Origin: Kalaharituber pfeilii
Taxonomy: Eukaryota; Ascomycota; Pezizomycetes; Pezizales; Pezizaceae
Assembly: GCA_015179045.1 (NCBI GenBank)
Contig: WHUZ01000019.1
Span: forward strand, 186,001-250,000
Reading direction: 5' to 3'
DNA length: 64,000 nt
Below, in pieces: positions 1 to 11,932 of the stretch. Position numbers and translations under genes: made by a program. Below the pieces are notes generated by a model. That model was not told the origin of the DNA and did no database searches. It saw nothing but the letters and a program-made list of their open reading frames with translations. Position 1 is the first letter of the stretch. Each line of letters starts with the position of its first letter.

Positions 1-1535
1 TTCATCCCCCCAGCCTGAGGCCGTCCTGTCGCCTCGTGCTCCACCCTTACCCATGCTTGCCGTAAGCAAGCCACGCTCGCGTGACTGGCGAAATAAACTT
101 ACGAGCTCCTATCACCTTGCGCAACGTGGACGGGACGGGGCCTGACACCGCCGTGCTCCGTGCCAGTCAACACCTGGCGCTTGCGGATTACGACTGCACG
201 CTCCTCATGGCGCCTACACAACTCCATGAAGCCGGGTCCAAATGTGCATTAGTCCCTTTGTCCAACCTCCTGCGGGCCCTGCCTTGGCGAACAGCTGCAC
301 GCGGGGTCACGTGAAAAAAAAAAAAAAAAAAAAAAACCTCCTGCGGAACCAGCTTGCCCCGGGGAAGCCACCACAGCGTTCTGAGGCATCATTACCACCA
401 AACTCGTGCCGGGCATTTATTCCAAGTCTGGAAGTGATGATGACGACAGTGAGTTCCCGCCTGGCTCTGATACCGAAACGCACGCAAAATCGGCCCATGG
501 CAATAAAAAAAGAGTATAAAGTTTTGGCGAATCACAAAACACCGGATGCGGCTTACTGGCCGCCCATAGATGCCACGTACAGTCCAACTTGTCATATTGG
601 ATCTTGTCATATTGAATAGCCTGCCTTATTGGATTAACTTTGCGGGCCGGAGACAATTGCGCCGGTGGGGATTATTGCATGTTACTTATTGGATTAAACT
701 CATCGGTCCCGGCCTTATCCAATATAACACTCAGAAACAAAAAAACAAAATGTTCGTGAACACAGAAACCCTCCGATCTCAGTCGCCGCTGCACAATCGC
801 CTGTGAGAACTCTGGCCGCAACCAAGGTAGAAAGCCTATATTGAGGAACAGAGGCCTGGCTCTCGATCACACACGGCAGAACGCACTAGGACGTTTGCTA
901 CAGTCTTGCATGAATCAAGCAGACGCTCGGTCAGTCTGTATTCCCCCATCCCTGTTACCCTGAAAATGATGCCCAAGAGCTGGCAAAGATCAATCCAGCT
1001 GATTTTCTAGGTGATAAGCGTCTGTCTAGAGCTCTGGAGGTATGACCAGTCCTTGTTTGTACTGGTTGAGGATGGCCCCAGATACCAGGTACGGCAGGGA
1101 TCCCCTTCCTGTATTAATGTTCCGGCTGTAATTCCCAGAATCTCCGTCAAATGTGATATCCTGGGCGAACCAAGGTATGCATATGGTGAGAACCCCAGGC
1201 AGTTCATGTTCGACCCTCCATCCTGGCAAAGTACCTGGACACTGCTGTACGCAGTACCCGCTGAAACGGAAGGAAATCGCTGAAAAGTGGGTGGAGGCGC
1301 ACTTCGTCCAGCTGTAGGTAAGAATAAGGAAACAAAGAATAACGATTCAGAGCGCTGTCGAAGCAAAATGTGAGGTATGGGTTCCTGAAGCACATCAGTT
1401 CTCAAATGTGGTTGTAAGATCAGAATGTTCAAGCCAGCTGTGGTCCGTTTGCAGACTTTTATTTCTCCACATAAATCTTTTTGCGGGGAGGAGCGGGTGC
1501 ACGTGTCTTTAATATCATCACGTCACATCCAGGCC
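1..1535. other. Non-coding left edge, nothing firm
   Basis: I see no gene I can support here. A 23-nt A-tract lies at about 314-336. A weak plus-strand open frame at 1011-1283 encodes protein-like residues (roughly 'GEPRYAYGENPRQFMFDPP') but has no recognisable family, no partner exon and no initiation context, so it is at best a gene fragment. Around 590-720 the words TCATATTGGAT and ATCCAATATAAC recur in opposite orientation, which may mark a small decayed inverted-repeat element. Confidence 0.4.
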
Positions 1536-1575
1536 TTTTTTTTTTTTTTATTTCATTACTCGCTGCCGATCCAGG
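1536..1575 (-). mobile_element. Possible 3' tail of a Tad-type LINE (fragment)
   Basis: A T-tract (1536-1549) is followed by ATTTCATTACTCGCTGCC. This closely matches the T-tract plus AATATCATTACTCGCTTGCC of the short LINE at 15830-16150, and the complement of the tail before the A-tract at 15299. It therefore looks like the poly-A end of a minus-strand LINE insertion. No LINE coding sequence is recognisable beyond it, so the copy must be extremely 5'-truncated or diverged. Confidence 0.35.
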
Positions 1576-3707
1576 CTTCATATGATGAGAGCTGTGGATG
1601 GCTGGGTTTACGAAAACTAGATGAGAGTAATTGATTATGAAGGGGGTAAAGTTTCATGTTTTCCCTCTAGAGCAAGTCAGCCGCCTACGGAAGAAGAGAC
1701 TTGATAGAAAAGCAGCAAAGATAGTAGAATGTGGTACCATCACTAGCCACGGGTCGCCGCGGCAGTCTGCATTTAAAGATACTGTGCAGATACAAGAGAT
1801 GTTGGAATATTCGGAACAAAAGGTAAACGAACGACTCTCGAGGCAGAAGAGAGGGGCGGTTGGATATATGTACTGAAATTTAACTTCCCACCAATTGATA
1901 TATTGTTATCTAATACCAAAACGACAGGCTCGAATGAAAGCCCTACATTTCGGCTTTTCCGTTGTTACAATGACCAATTGATTCAGCGAGTTATTGGTCT
2001 TGGAATTTGAACAGTATGCCTACACGGGAAGTGGTAGCATTTTCTGTCATCACTCAATGGATCTACGACGGAATTTGTGGGCAATAGCTCAAAATGGAAG
2101 CACTATGTTCCAGCTGTCTGTTGCCATAACCACTGCTTGGTTCGGTTAGGAACCCATTGAGTTATGGGTCATCCAATCCGAAGTCAAAAAAATGTGGAAG
2201 AAGTTTTACATGATTTTGCATTGTGAATTAGTCATAATGGGTAATGCCAGTGCTAGTGAAGGATAGGTTACATAGGAAGTACTCTGCTCCTGCTTTTCTA
2301 TGGTGCAAAATATTGTGTCTATCAGAGCAAAACTCAGTGAGTTGTATATATATTTGAGAGGTTTATTGTATAGTAAAAGTCGAGGGCGCAACATACTTGG
2401 TTGCTTGGCGCTGGCAGGGGAGGGGGGTGTTTAGACTACCCTATATGGCAATACCACAGCCGAATTGGAGTGCTTGGCATCACTATTCGGGTCCTAGTAC
2501 TAATTGCTGCTGGCACTAGTCTTAGAGAATTCAGAATACCTTCAACATATAAAGATATTATTGTAGAATTTTATCTAGAGAGTGCGAAATGTTCAATATA
2601 CATGAGATACGTTTCTTTAATTCACGATAATTGAATTCTAAAATTGCTTGAATGAGCTTAAATGGGCCCTGAGTGGCCTGCGCTGGCATGATTGATTCCG
2701 GGCTGGTTCAGGCGGGCCCAGGCCGGCCCAGGCGGTTTCGGTCCAGTGCAGATCACGGCCTGTCAAGCTAGCCTAGGATTCATTGCCTGCGAGGAGGGGT
2801 GGAGTGCAGAACGCGTGGTGTTTGCGTGCAGCAACGTCGAGAGGACTTTCCTGCCATACATAGGCTGGGAGCCTGTATGCGGGGTTTCGTCCTCCCTGCA
2901 AAAAAAAAAAAAAAATTGACACTTTTGCTGCAGGCAGACTCCTAAGGAGTTACTCAGTGGAACTTCCAATGATATTGAGACGTCATCGATCTTCCTCCTC
3001 TTTCTCTATTCGAACATCCACCCCACATCTATGTTCTTGTCCTTCATGGCCCTTCTCAATCGCCGGTTATGCGAACTATCTTGTGGGTACCTTCATCCTC
3101 ACCTTATCGAGCTTGTTCATGCCTACTTGTGTGTCTGAGAGCATTGGAATTCTCTCCTCTCTTTGCGCTGTCCTAACTGACTGCCGCCGGAGCTATGGCC
3201 ACAAATGTCTGTATCGTTAAAATATTGGTTGTGTTAAAATATTGGTTGCCCAGTCTCCTACGTAGAATTGTCTTTTTCTGGTTAGCGTTCCCCTATGCCC
3301 GCTATTGATGATCAGTGTTCACCATGAAGCAACTTGCGTGCCCTCAATGGTTGGTTATATTGTGGCTCTCTTGGGATAAATTACAGCAAGTACATTTGCA
3401 TGATTGAACGCTGGTTTGTTTAGGTTTTGTTTCGGTTTCTACTGCGCTTCTGATTTTTTTAATTGCATTGTCGGAGAGTTGGAGGGCTTCTGGCCTGTGT
3501 CCAGGACAAAGCAGTATTTTGGAGAATAGGATATTGATGAGTGAGACTAATGTCACTTCTCTATAAATAACCATAGAACCGTTCAGAAATATTGTAAGAA
3601 AATAATATACTTCATTCATTTCAATAAAGCAGTCTTGTTGGCACTTTATACAAATGTGGCTCTTAACTGAAGCCAATTTGCTACACTAATGATAATGATA
3701 CTTCACT
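1576..3707. other. Intergenic, no gene recognised
   Basis: Only short open frames without family features are present. A 15-nt A-tract lies at 2901-2915, downstream of a GC-rich stretch (2690-2740) with repeated GGCCCAGGC-type words. No RNA gene or complete mobile element was recognised. Confidence 0.4.
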
Positions 3708-4750
3708 TCACGACAACAATATAAAGCGCCCCCCACAAACCCTTATGATCTTGTATGAGAACCCCCCCCCACCATCGCGCCCATCCAACCCGAGGAAATG
3801 CCTCTCAAAGTTTACAGGCTGAACTCCCTGTTTTCCGTCACCGGACCACTGAACTCTAAACTTCTCCGCATTGCCGCACGTGATGCAGCTTTCATTCTCT
3901 CCAGTTTTATTTACTACGGGACGAACTCCAGATGCGTCAACACTGAGATATGTATCAGGGTAGCAAGTAGACTTGAATGAAACCATGCCATTCAAATGCC
4001 ACACAATCTCAAAGGTCTCCAATGAACCAATGGATGTTGCCACCCGCACTCCATCATTTCTCATCTGGATATATTTGTCACTAAAGTGTACTGATTTGAG
4101 TGCCACGTGTGTTGGTCCTGAAGTTTGGCATTTATCATGTTCTGCTCTCAGTTCTGCGAGGTCCATCTCCAATTGCTGTTTTTCGGCTTCAACGTTCTGT
4201 TTATGTTGCTGTTGCTCTTGCTCGATGTGAAGGAAACCTTCTTGAAGGTCCTGTATTTTTGCCTCCTTTGCTTGCAATAAAGTTTCTGCAATCGCAAGCT
4301 TTGTTTGTAGTGCTTGTACTTTGTGGTTCTCATACGACTGTTGCGGTGTTTCACCAAGTGCTTCGGGTACCGTGTATTCACTTGGTGTGTAGTTGCTGCT
4401 TCCTGAACTGGGAAACCCATGCGAGAGCACGTTGCCGCGATATAGTTTACGGGCCTAATCATACATATCATCATATATATCAGTAATAATCCAAAGACCC
4501 ATTCTCAATCACAGGATGGCATGGTGCAGTGGCATGTATTCGTAGGTGCCTGTGGCATAAATCAAATTTTATTTATAATTACCGCATTTACAAGCTTCAC
4601 AAAAATCATTTGTGGATCCAATTTCTCCTCGTTTGCTGCACAGAACCACTCCCATAAGCTGTCCAGCTTGGATTCACTAAGATAGTCGTCAGCGTCCATC
4701 AAGTCTCGGTCTCGCTGTGGAAAACGGTCTCCAATTCGAATTTGTGCCAT
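3708..4750 (-). CDS. Coiled-coil protein with C-terminal fascin-like beta-trefoil domain
   Basis: Two exons are proposed: 4750-4583 and 4454-3708. They are joined by an intron with donor GTAATT and acceptor ATTAG (about 128 nt, phase 0), giving 304 aa. The start ATG is the first in frame and has a TATA-like word about 85 nt upstream. Residues 1-56 form an acidic, helical N-terminus of unknown type. Residues ~85-170 are rich in Q/E/K/L heptads and should form a coiled coil. Residues ~175-300 contain VALKSVHFSDKYIQMRNDG and SFKSTCYPDTYLSVDASG, the 'aLkS..gkYl..r.dG' / 'slkS..g.YLSvd' pattern of fascin-type beta-trefoils. Actin, lectin-like or other ligand binding is possible, but none can be assigned. 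The only full-length gene in the first 13 kb. The family call is inference from pattern; the coding status is well supported by the clean splice and the uninterrupted frame. Confidence 0.65.
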
Positions 4751-5319
4751 GCTGTGTGGGGCGCGTCGGCAGTAAAGTTGACGTCGACTATGATGGGCTT
4801 GTGGTAAAGTTAATGCGGTGTTTTAGATTGTGCGGATATATAGGGTAGGATAGAGATCTAGATCTAGGAGAGGCAGCTACCCAGTTATGGTGAGGTTGCG
4901 GCAGAGTAGAGAAGACTATCTTAGGCAAAAGTTTTTTTTTTCCCTAACTGGATGTGCGCGTGATTTGCAACGACAGTATTAGTCCGGTTTGGCAGTGTGC
5001 CTGCAATTGCAATAGCTTTGCTGAGAATGAAAGTTGTGTAATTTTGGGGTGCAATGTGGTAAAAAAACAGATGCTATATTAATCAGTGAGCCCCATTAGG
5101 CCCCCCGCCAAGAGGCACGACACCCCTTCCAATCAATTCTCCGCTGTCCTGCTACATAAATCGCACTGTACAGAAAGCCTACCTATCTATCTCTAATTCC
5201 GCGTTCCCCCAAAAATCCCGATTTCCAGAAAAATCCATCCGGAAAATTGCATAGAGAAATACGTAGGTCTAAGGGCCCTAGTATCATAGCAATAAGGACC
5301 CCTAGAGAGTTTTGTATTA
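4751..5319. other. 5' flank of the fascin-like gene; AT-rich spacer
   Basis: This holds the likely promoter of the minus-strand gene starting at 4750, with a TATA-like GATATATAGGG near 4834. Beyond it is AT-rich sequence without recognisable genes. The right edge abuts the MITE at 5320. Confidence 0.4.
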
Positions 5320-5754
5320 GCGGTATTCAGATTAGAAAAATCTGGCCAGATTTTCCGGATTTCAGAATTTTATCAAGTCCGGAAAATCCGGTCATCTCCA
5401 TACAAAATTTTATCTGGTATTTTCATGTTATAAACCAGTTAAACCGGTTTATTTTCGCATTTTTTTGCAGAAAAAATCCGGTCAGATTTTTGCAACAACT
5501 GCATATATATGATGCATTTTGCTGGCCTTGATGCAATATTCTGGACCTGGTGTGCATAAATTCGGGTTAGTACGGGACAAAGATAACGAATGTACTAATA
5601 GATGTACGTATATAAAGATTTTTGGACCCAAAACCAGTTTCCGATTTGACAAAAAATCCGATTTTCGCAAGAGGGTACTCAGACTACAGACCGGATAAAC
5701 TGGTTTGTCCGCCGGATTCCATTTTATATGAGGACAGTCTAATCTGAATACCGC
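5320..5754. mobile_element. MITE-like element, 435 bp, TA target duplication
   Basis: The ends are perfect inverted copies: GCGGTATTCAGATTAGA at the left (5320-5336) and its complement at the right (5738-5754). Each side is flanked by TA (5318-5319 and 5755-5756), the signature of a Tc1/mariner-type target. The interior is AT-rich and non-coding, with several CCGG/TCCGGAT words and imperfect internal palindromes. It has the size and structure of a non-autonomous Tc1/mariner-derived MITE. No related full element is seen in the window. Confidence 0.75.
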
Positions 5755-5756
5755 TA

Positions 5757-7750
5757 TTATTCACTCGTCTTTGTTTATATTTTCCCCATTTGTTGTCCGT
5801 ATCCTTTTCATGTGCCCAAGGTACTGTATATATATTTCTTTGCTCTCTAATAGCCTCTATGTTTTTTATTTTATTTATTTTTTCTTATGTGCTACAATGC
5901 TACGGCGGGGTGAGCCCTACAGTACTTTGTAGGGATAGCAACGCGAAACACATAGCTAAGGACAAGCCTTTGATTCAGTAGCCGGAAACAATAGTCGCAT
6001 GCCAAGCAAATTCTGTCTCTAGCGCTGGGCCTGACTCTGACTCTGACTCCGACTCCAGCGACTCCGATTCATTTGAAACGCTACTTATGTACATGCTCTG
6101 GTCCTTATCTTCCACCGCCCTCCTGCTCTCCCTTCTTTTTCGGGTTCTCTCTGCCAGCGACCGCTTCAGCCATTGCCAAGCAATCCCCATCTGGCTCCGA
6201 ATGGGCCTCTCTCTATGTACAGGTGTAGGAGTTGGTGTGAAGGCCGCCCCTCCCCCTCCAGTCACTTCCGAAGCTCCGCCGCTGCTTCAGAGAAGCTAGA
6301 CAAAACCAGTGACAGTCCGTTGACCACAACTTCGGGGGCAACGTGATAATCGATCATTGTTGGAACCGGAGCATTACGGTCCCTCTTTGAGAAAAAAAAA
6401 AGCTGGACTACCCGTGTTCCCTGGCCCAAAATCGAACTAGGCCCTCAATTCTGTCCTCTCCATAGCCTCTCCTTAACATTGTAAGCTCCACTAGAGACAA
6501 CGGATAAATCGCTTCACCAAGCTATTGGTAATATTATTATTTAGATAAAAGAAAAGTAAAGAAAGAAAAAAAAAAGCTCGCAAAGTAAAAGTGAGGCCCT
6601 AAAAAAAGAGATCTTGTAGAAGGAGAGTTTAAAAAAATAACAGGAGTATTAGTGGATTCGGACTCATAACCTGAAATCAGTTTCTTTGCATGTGTAATGA
6701 TGATGGGAGTATGGGAGGAACCTCCAGCACATGAGAGTATGAGTACCTGCCGAATTCAGCACCAGCAGCGTACTTACATAGTACTAACCATCCACCAAGC
6801 AACCATTAGAAGGAAAAGATGAGGGAGTTGGTCATTATGCATCCCTAACAGCTTGGAAGTTAGAGGGTACCTTGCGGCTCCGACTCCTTTTAGCTACGAA
6901 GGAAAAACGATGAGCGCGGGCTTCTAAACCCTTTACGTTTAACGAGGTTTCGCCGTTCGGGCGGCAAACATCTGCGCCTGCTCTTATTGCCGCTGGCTCT
7001 CCATCACCTCTCCCAACTGCGGTTCTTGGCAGCCTGTTCGACACCCCCTCCCACCTCCGAGAGCCCCCCACGAGAGTCCCTTCGCCTCTTTCCTGCCTTT
7101 CCTACCGCCTCTCCAACTGCTCCTCCGACTGCCTCTCCGCCCATACCCTCCCATCACCTCTCTATAGCCTTCCCGACCGTTTCACCCATCACCTTCCGAC
7201 CGCCTCTCCCCCTCCTCCCACCGCCGTCTCTCGCATCTCCATCTCTCTCGCCTCCACCTCTCCTACCACCCCTCGTATCGTCCCTCTGATATCCTCTCCC
7301 ACGGCACCTCCGACAGTCTCATTGACATCCTCTCCCACCCCTTCATCTCCTGTCCCCCCTTCTGCCCCTACTCCCGTCGATTGCATAGCGTTAACATATA
7401 GCAATACTGACGAAAGACAGGACCATTGCGACTGTGACAGCATATTCAAGGCCAACAAGGCGCCCATCTCCGCCTCACCCCCTTCCTCTTTCCCGCTTCC
7501 TTCACTCGCATACCTCCCTATCCCCTCTGCGTCTCCTCAGATGGGGACACAACTTATTCTTGGTAGGTCGACTACTACCATGAGATTTGCTTTTTTTTGA
7601 TTCCTCATTCTGTTTTGTCCAATGGTTTATTCTTTTTCCTTATTCCCGTTGGCTAGCATCTGGAGAATTTATGCCAATCGATGGCATCTTCATTATCAGC
7701 GTCAGGGCGGCTTGGGTACACGGAGGTTTTAAAACGGACAATGTTTAAAA
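5757..7750. other. Intergenic, pyrimidine-rich and low-complexity stretches
   Basis: No gene is supported. At 6029-6062 a (GACTCT/GACTCC)n microsatellite occurs. At about 7020-7540 the plus strand is a long C/T-rich, CTCC/CACC-rich tract whose open frames encode only P/S/L-rich low-complexity peptides. That composition resembles the 5' part of the LINE ORF1 remnants at 13.7 kb, but I could not align it. A-tracts lie at about 6391, 6565 and 6601. Confidence 0.4.
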
Positions 7751-7753
7751 CAT

Positions 7754-8110
7754 GGTCGGCGGAGGAATGCTTTCTGGGTTGGGAGTGAATTCCAAGGCGA
7801 GTGATGTCGTTCCTCTTAGAAACAAGCAAAGAACTCTTGTGGGTATAGGGGGGTTGTGGATGCATGGCGCTTCAGACCAGGTCTATTAAGAGGTCGGCAG
7901 AGGAACCTCATTGAGTTCGGTTGTCAATTTTGAAGCAAAGGGGGGTCCACTTCTTAACAAGCAATTTATGGGTATGGGGGCTTCAATGGACTAGATCTCT
8001 AATATGGTCGGCGGAGGAAAGCCTGGCCAAGTTGGGCTCTGAATTCGAAGCAAGAGGAGCTGTTGCCCTCTTAAACTACACGCAAGTGACTTGCGAGTAC
8101 TAGTATACTG
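7754..8110. repeat. Three diverged tandem repeats beginning GGTCGGC(G/A)GAGGAA
   Basis: The word GGTCGGCGGAGGAA or a one-base variant occurs at 7754, 7892 and 8006. After each copy comes a similar series of words: GAATTC-like, (G)AAGCAA(A/G)-like, and TGGGTATAGGGGG / TGGGTATGGGGG before the next unit. Unit length is about 115-140 bp and the copies are well diverged. No coding role is visible. Confidence 0.45.
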
Positions 8111-8130
8111 TATTTGAGTGGACCTTTTCC

Positions 8131-9060
8131 ACCAAAACTGACGAACGAGGGACCATATATCTCAACCACCAGAACAGAATTTCCTATGCGCTTTGCAGTG
8201 AAGCTACATCCACGCCTATTCTTCATATATGGCTCCAAAAGAGCAGATTTCAAGGAATAATGGCGCAGTGCATGTTCGCATGATGTCTTGGGCATCTATT
8301 TGTTTGGAATCCCTATACAAAATATTAATATACACCCCCTATCTATCAACGCATGGCCATAAGAGCTCTGATAAAGGGGCATTCTCGATGAGTATATTAC
8401 AGTGCAGTACTTTATTGAATTTAAGTTTGATTAACTGCATGGTTGATGTTTGAATATTCAGTCTTGGATGTTTTGTGCTTATTGGATATTTTTATAAGAG
8501 AATATGAATATTGTGAATAGCTGCACAAACATATCAGGCAGTACTCTACCAATCTTCGTGTACTATGTTATGGAATGAATTTATGGTATTTAAGTGTCCT
8601 AGTCGTTTTATTAAGTTTTATCGGTGTGTATGCAAAAAAAAACTATACCGGTGATAATGGGTGGAAAACTTAAAAGAATACATTGAGCCATGTTTCCTTG
8701 AAAATGACAAACAACTATGAGGAAGCAGAATTATGCGTTAGTATTGGTTGAGCCCTCTTGCAAGGCGTATATAAAATCTTGTTCCGGTGGTTGACATAAA
8801 TACTCTCCTCGGTCGTCAGTTTCGTGCATCGGGTAGTGGTGTTACGTCGTATCGTGGTGAAATGCAGTACAGGGGTTGTAAACACACTGGGGTTGCGGCA
8901 TACATGGGGGGTTCTCGGAGGAGGTGAGCTTCTGCTCCTGCTAAGGCGTACCATGGTTTCGTTATTTGTTTTTGCGTATGTTTTAGACATCTCGGTGGCG
9001 AAGCAAGAGAAGGGAAATAGGAATACGGTGTTGGGTGGTAAGCAGGAGAAAAATGTCCGG
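8131..9060. repeat. Inverted-repeat element R1, copy 1 (diverged)
   Basis: The left arm at about 8131-8235 and right arm at about 8753-8834 are diverged inverted copies of each other, sharing the words around ATATATCTCAACCACCAGAA and its complement. Both match the arms of the copy at 11933-12788. To the right, about 8835-9040 is strongly conserved with 12790-12960, including GGTGAGCTTCTGCTCCTGCT and TACCATGGTTTCGTTATT. Open frames across it encode no recognised protein. A dispersed non-autonomous repeat is the best explanation. Confidence 0.55.
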
Positions 9061-9597
9061 ATTCGAAGCGAACATCTCCGTTGCCGGTTTATTGTACTCG
9101 GGGTTGCCAGTAAGTCTGTGGAATTATGCAGTGCTAAGGTACTCACGTGAATTCACGTGGTACTATTTTATATCGGGAAACGATCGCCTACCTAGAAACG
9201 ACGCGCATCTTGGCATGCCTCATGAGAAACCATTTTCATAATATCTTTGGCAACTTAGATGCCAGTAACATCAAATAAAGTGATATAGATACAATGATGT
9301 CGGGACAACATTACCTACATATTCTATTGCCTATATTCAATGTCAAGCTCCTGCTATATCAATAAATATGTCAACAGGTCAATTTAACCCCCCTCCCTCT
9401 TACGCTCCTATATATTGCCAGTTAAATAGTACTAACATCTATGCTCTTATAGCTGCTGTCACTCACTAATGGCCATAGTATATGGTGGCATATGCTATAG
9501 GGGGTAGGATACTTCAAGCTCTATTCGCAAGGCTAAAAGTGAGCAATTGCAGCAACTGTAGCTGTACCAATTTATACTTAGTTATAATAAATAGAAG
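9061..9597. other. AT-rich flank of repeat C1
   Basis: No gene is recognised. Sequence at about 9440-9570 is a diverged, inverted copy of the exon/intron segment found inside repeat C1 at about 10850-10970, sharing words around CTCTATTCGC and ACTAATGGCCATAGTATATG. The element may therefore extend further left than the clear C1/C2 homology. Confidence 0.35.
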
Positions 9598-11236
9598 GTA
9601 CCGAGGCTGAACATACTGTTATATACTCTACAACTGCTTACAAGATTGATATAGGGCTATCTACACCTTTAGACCATCCTAGTTTACCAGTTGAAGATGA
9701 TATACTCATTCCCAGCTGATATCTCTAAGAGTATAAGACATGCAGTCAAGCGGACTCCTCTAGCAAAAACCCTCACAGCTCAACCAAAATTGCACGAATA
9801 TGAATTCTGAGAAAGGATTTGGATTCCCTGGTGTTTACTTATGTAACCCACCATTTTTCCTTGATTTTTTTGCTCTTCTAATAATTTTTTTGTGATTTTA
9901 TCCGTGCCGAATAGTACTGACAGGTGATACAATGGATGCTCGGATACATGTCTCATGATTTATGGCAGCCGCTGTCTCACATGAGCCGCAGCTCCCTCGA
10001 GCTCTGTATTGATACCCCTAATAGCAATACTCTCGAACTGGTTTGCTGCTGTCAAACCTCAGATTTGCTTCCTAAACCGAATTACCATTTTAGATATGCC
10101 CCCAGCTCTCCGCTCGCAACCCCCGGGCCCAGATATGCCCCTCAAACCGGCTCGCTGCACACAATCCCTGCTTGCAGATATACCCCCAGGTCCGAATATA
10201 CCCTCCAAACCAGTTCACCACCGCTCTCAACACTCTAAGTTAAAGTTAAATTCAGTTGCTGAAGTACTGGCAGTTGTGTAGGCGGCCAGTGGAGAGCGCG
10301 AAAATACGAAAAATGCATGCGCATACGAAATGCGCTTATGCAATGCAAGCGATATGTGAGCCGACGCTGGCAGGCGGTTGTTATGAGTTCACCGCGACTG
10401 TAGTATGGAGCTGGTGGAGCGCGCGAAAAATGTGAAAAATGCAAGCGCATACGAAATGCGCATATACGACGCAAGCAGCAAGTGATATGCCAGCCGACGC
10501 TGGTAGGCGGCATCGCAATCGCACAAATGAGTGCTATATGAGCTACGCAGAAGACTAGCGAGGATCACTACTGAAGTGTCTTTTTGGCCTGGCAGACAGT
10601 AACTCTCTGCGTTTACCACCTCCATTACAAACTCTGAGTCAAGGTTGGAAAAAACTATCATTTGGATGAGTCCTGGATCGAAATTATCTCATTGCTAGAG
10701 GGCAAGGGAGTGGTAAAAGGGGACGAACTAGGGCTGCAAAAGATACAGATAATAAGATAGTAGTAAAGTCAACAGCATTATCTGGAGCTACTGACTCTCA
10801 GCCACCACCACCCCCTCCTTCGACACTTGAGGAAATAATTCAGCAAATGCAGCAGCTGCAGCAGCTAGTTTCAGGCCTCGCGAATAGAGCTGTAAGTTAT
10901 TCTAGCCTATATTGCATATGCTATCATATACTATAGCCATTAATGACTAACTCTTACTATAGGAAAGATAGATATAGACCTATTGATAGATAATATGCAG
11001 GAGGTTGAGGAGGGGGGTGGTAATTTAATATTATTAATGCATATATTGATATAGCAAGTGAACTATTGTTGGCAGAATTAATACAATATGCTAGAATTAT
11101 AGTATCAGCTATGCTGTACATATAACTGTTTACTGTAAGCTGCTAGCATGTCTGTTGCACGAGATATAGCCAAATGTAGTATCTCCAGCAGGCGTGCCAA
11201 GAACGTCATATCCCGGTCGACGATCGTATCCCGATA
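9598..11236 (+). repeat. Repeat C1, transposon-like, inverted partner of C2
   Basis: From GAGGCTGAACATACTG near 9602 to GGTCGACGATCGTAT near 11228, this segment is colinear with the reverse complement of 25113-26952, apart from internal indels. It contains a GC-rich cassette repeated internally (GCATACGAAATGCGC ... GAGCCGACGCTGG ... GTTTACCACC; around 10300 and 10440-10620). It also has part of an open frame with a run of prolines followed by STLEEIIQQMQQLQQLVSG. That frame ends at a splice-like junction: donor GCT|GTAAGT near 10890, branch-like TGACTAAC, acceptor TACTATAG near 10965. The family is not recognised. Confidence 0.6.
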
Positions 11237-11932
11237 TAAAACAGTACTTCTGCTGCAGCTGTGATAGGGTCAAGACTGACCAGTCAGCAAACCAGTAGTG
11301 GCATGTTGAGCGCGCGCGGTTGCAACAGAAAATAAACAGTAGATCATGAGAGCCTGGTATCGGTAGCTTTCTGTTTTGTCTATAGCCTTCGACCAGCTCT
11401 CTACCAGCTTTACAGCTCTTTAGCTCGATAGGTAGGTTTGATAGCTCTTCTGCTAACTTAATAGCTAACTTAATGATTTCTCTTCTAGGTGTATTAACAG
11501 TTCTCTGCTAGCTAGTACTCCGCCTTAGCTAGTACTCCGCCTTAGCTAGTACTCCGCCTTAATATGAAGACACGAGGAACACGAAAAGTACACTTTGGTG
11601 CAAATTTTGCAAATAGAAGAACTTACAAGAGATGAGCAGATGCAAATTATCCTAGAGAAACTGGTACGAAGTGGCAGGAAATCGCAGCAGGAGTAGATAC
11701 AACTACCAGACATGCAATGCCATATAGAAGAGATATAAGATGAGCAAACTCAACTCTCCTAGCAATCAAAGTTGAAGTGGAAGGCCAACTATTTTTGACG
11801 ATGCAGAAAAAGAGAGATTGTGACAAGTTTCGAGTTTTCAGGTTTTTTGGGTGGGTTTCATGGTCGCAATATTTCTTTTTGGGGGTCGTTTTATGAAATT
11901 TATGCATTTTCTCATATATTAGTGTTATCATG
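11237..11932. other. Spacer with a 17-bp triplicated word
   Basis: No gene is recognised. Three perfect tandem copies of a 17-bp unit (TAGCTAGTACTCCGCCT) lie at about 11510-11561. The surrounding AT-rich sequence, with repeated AGCTCT words, could be a decayed LTR or leader region of a retroelement, but I see no matching second LTR in the window. Confidence 0.35.

Noticed and set aside
6987..7600. Proline/serine-rich plus-strand frames
   Set aside because: They are explained by a C/T-rich low-complexity tract. No start context, splice pattern or family supports coding.
11237..11640. Possible LTR of a copia or gypsy element
   Set aside because: I found no second LTR, primer-binding site or polymerase domain nearby, so the idea cannot be supported from this window.
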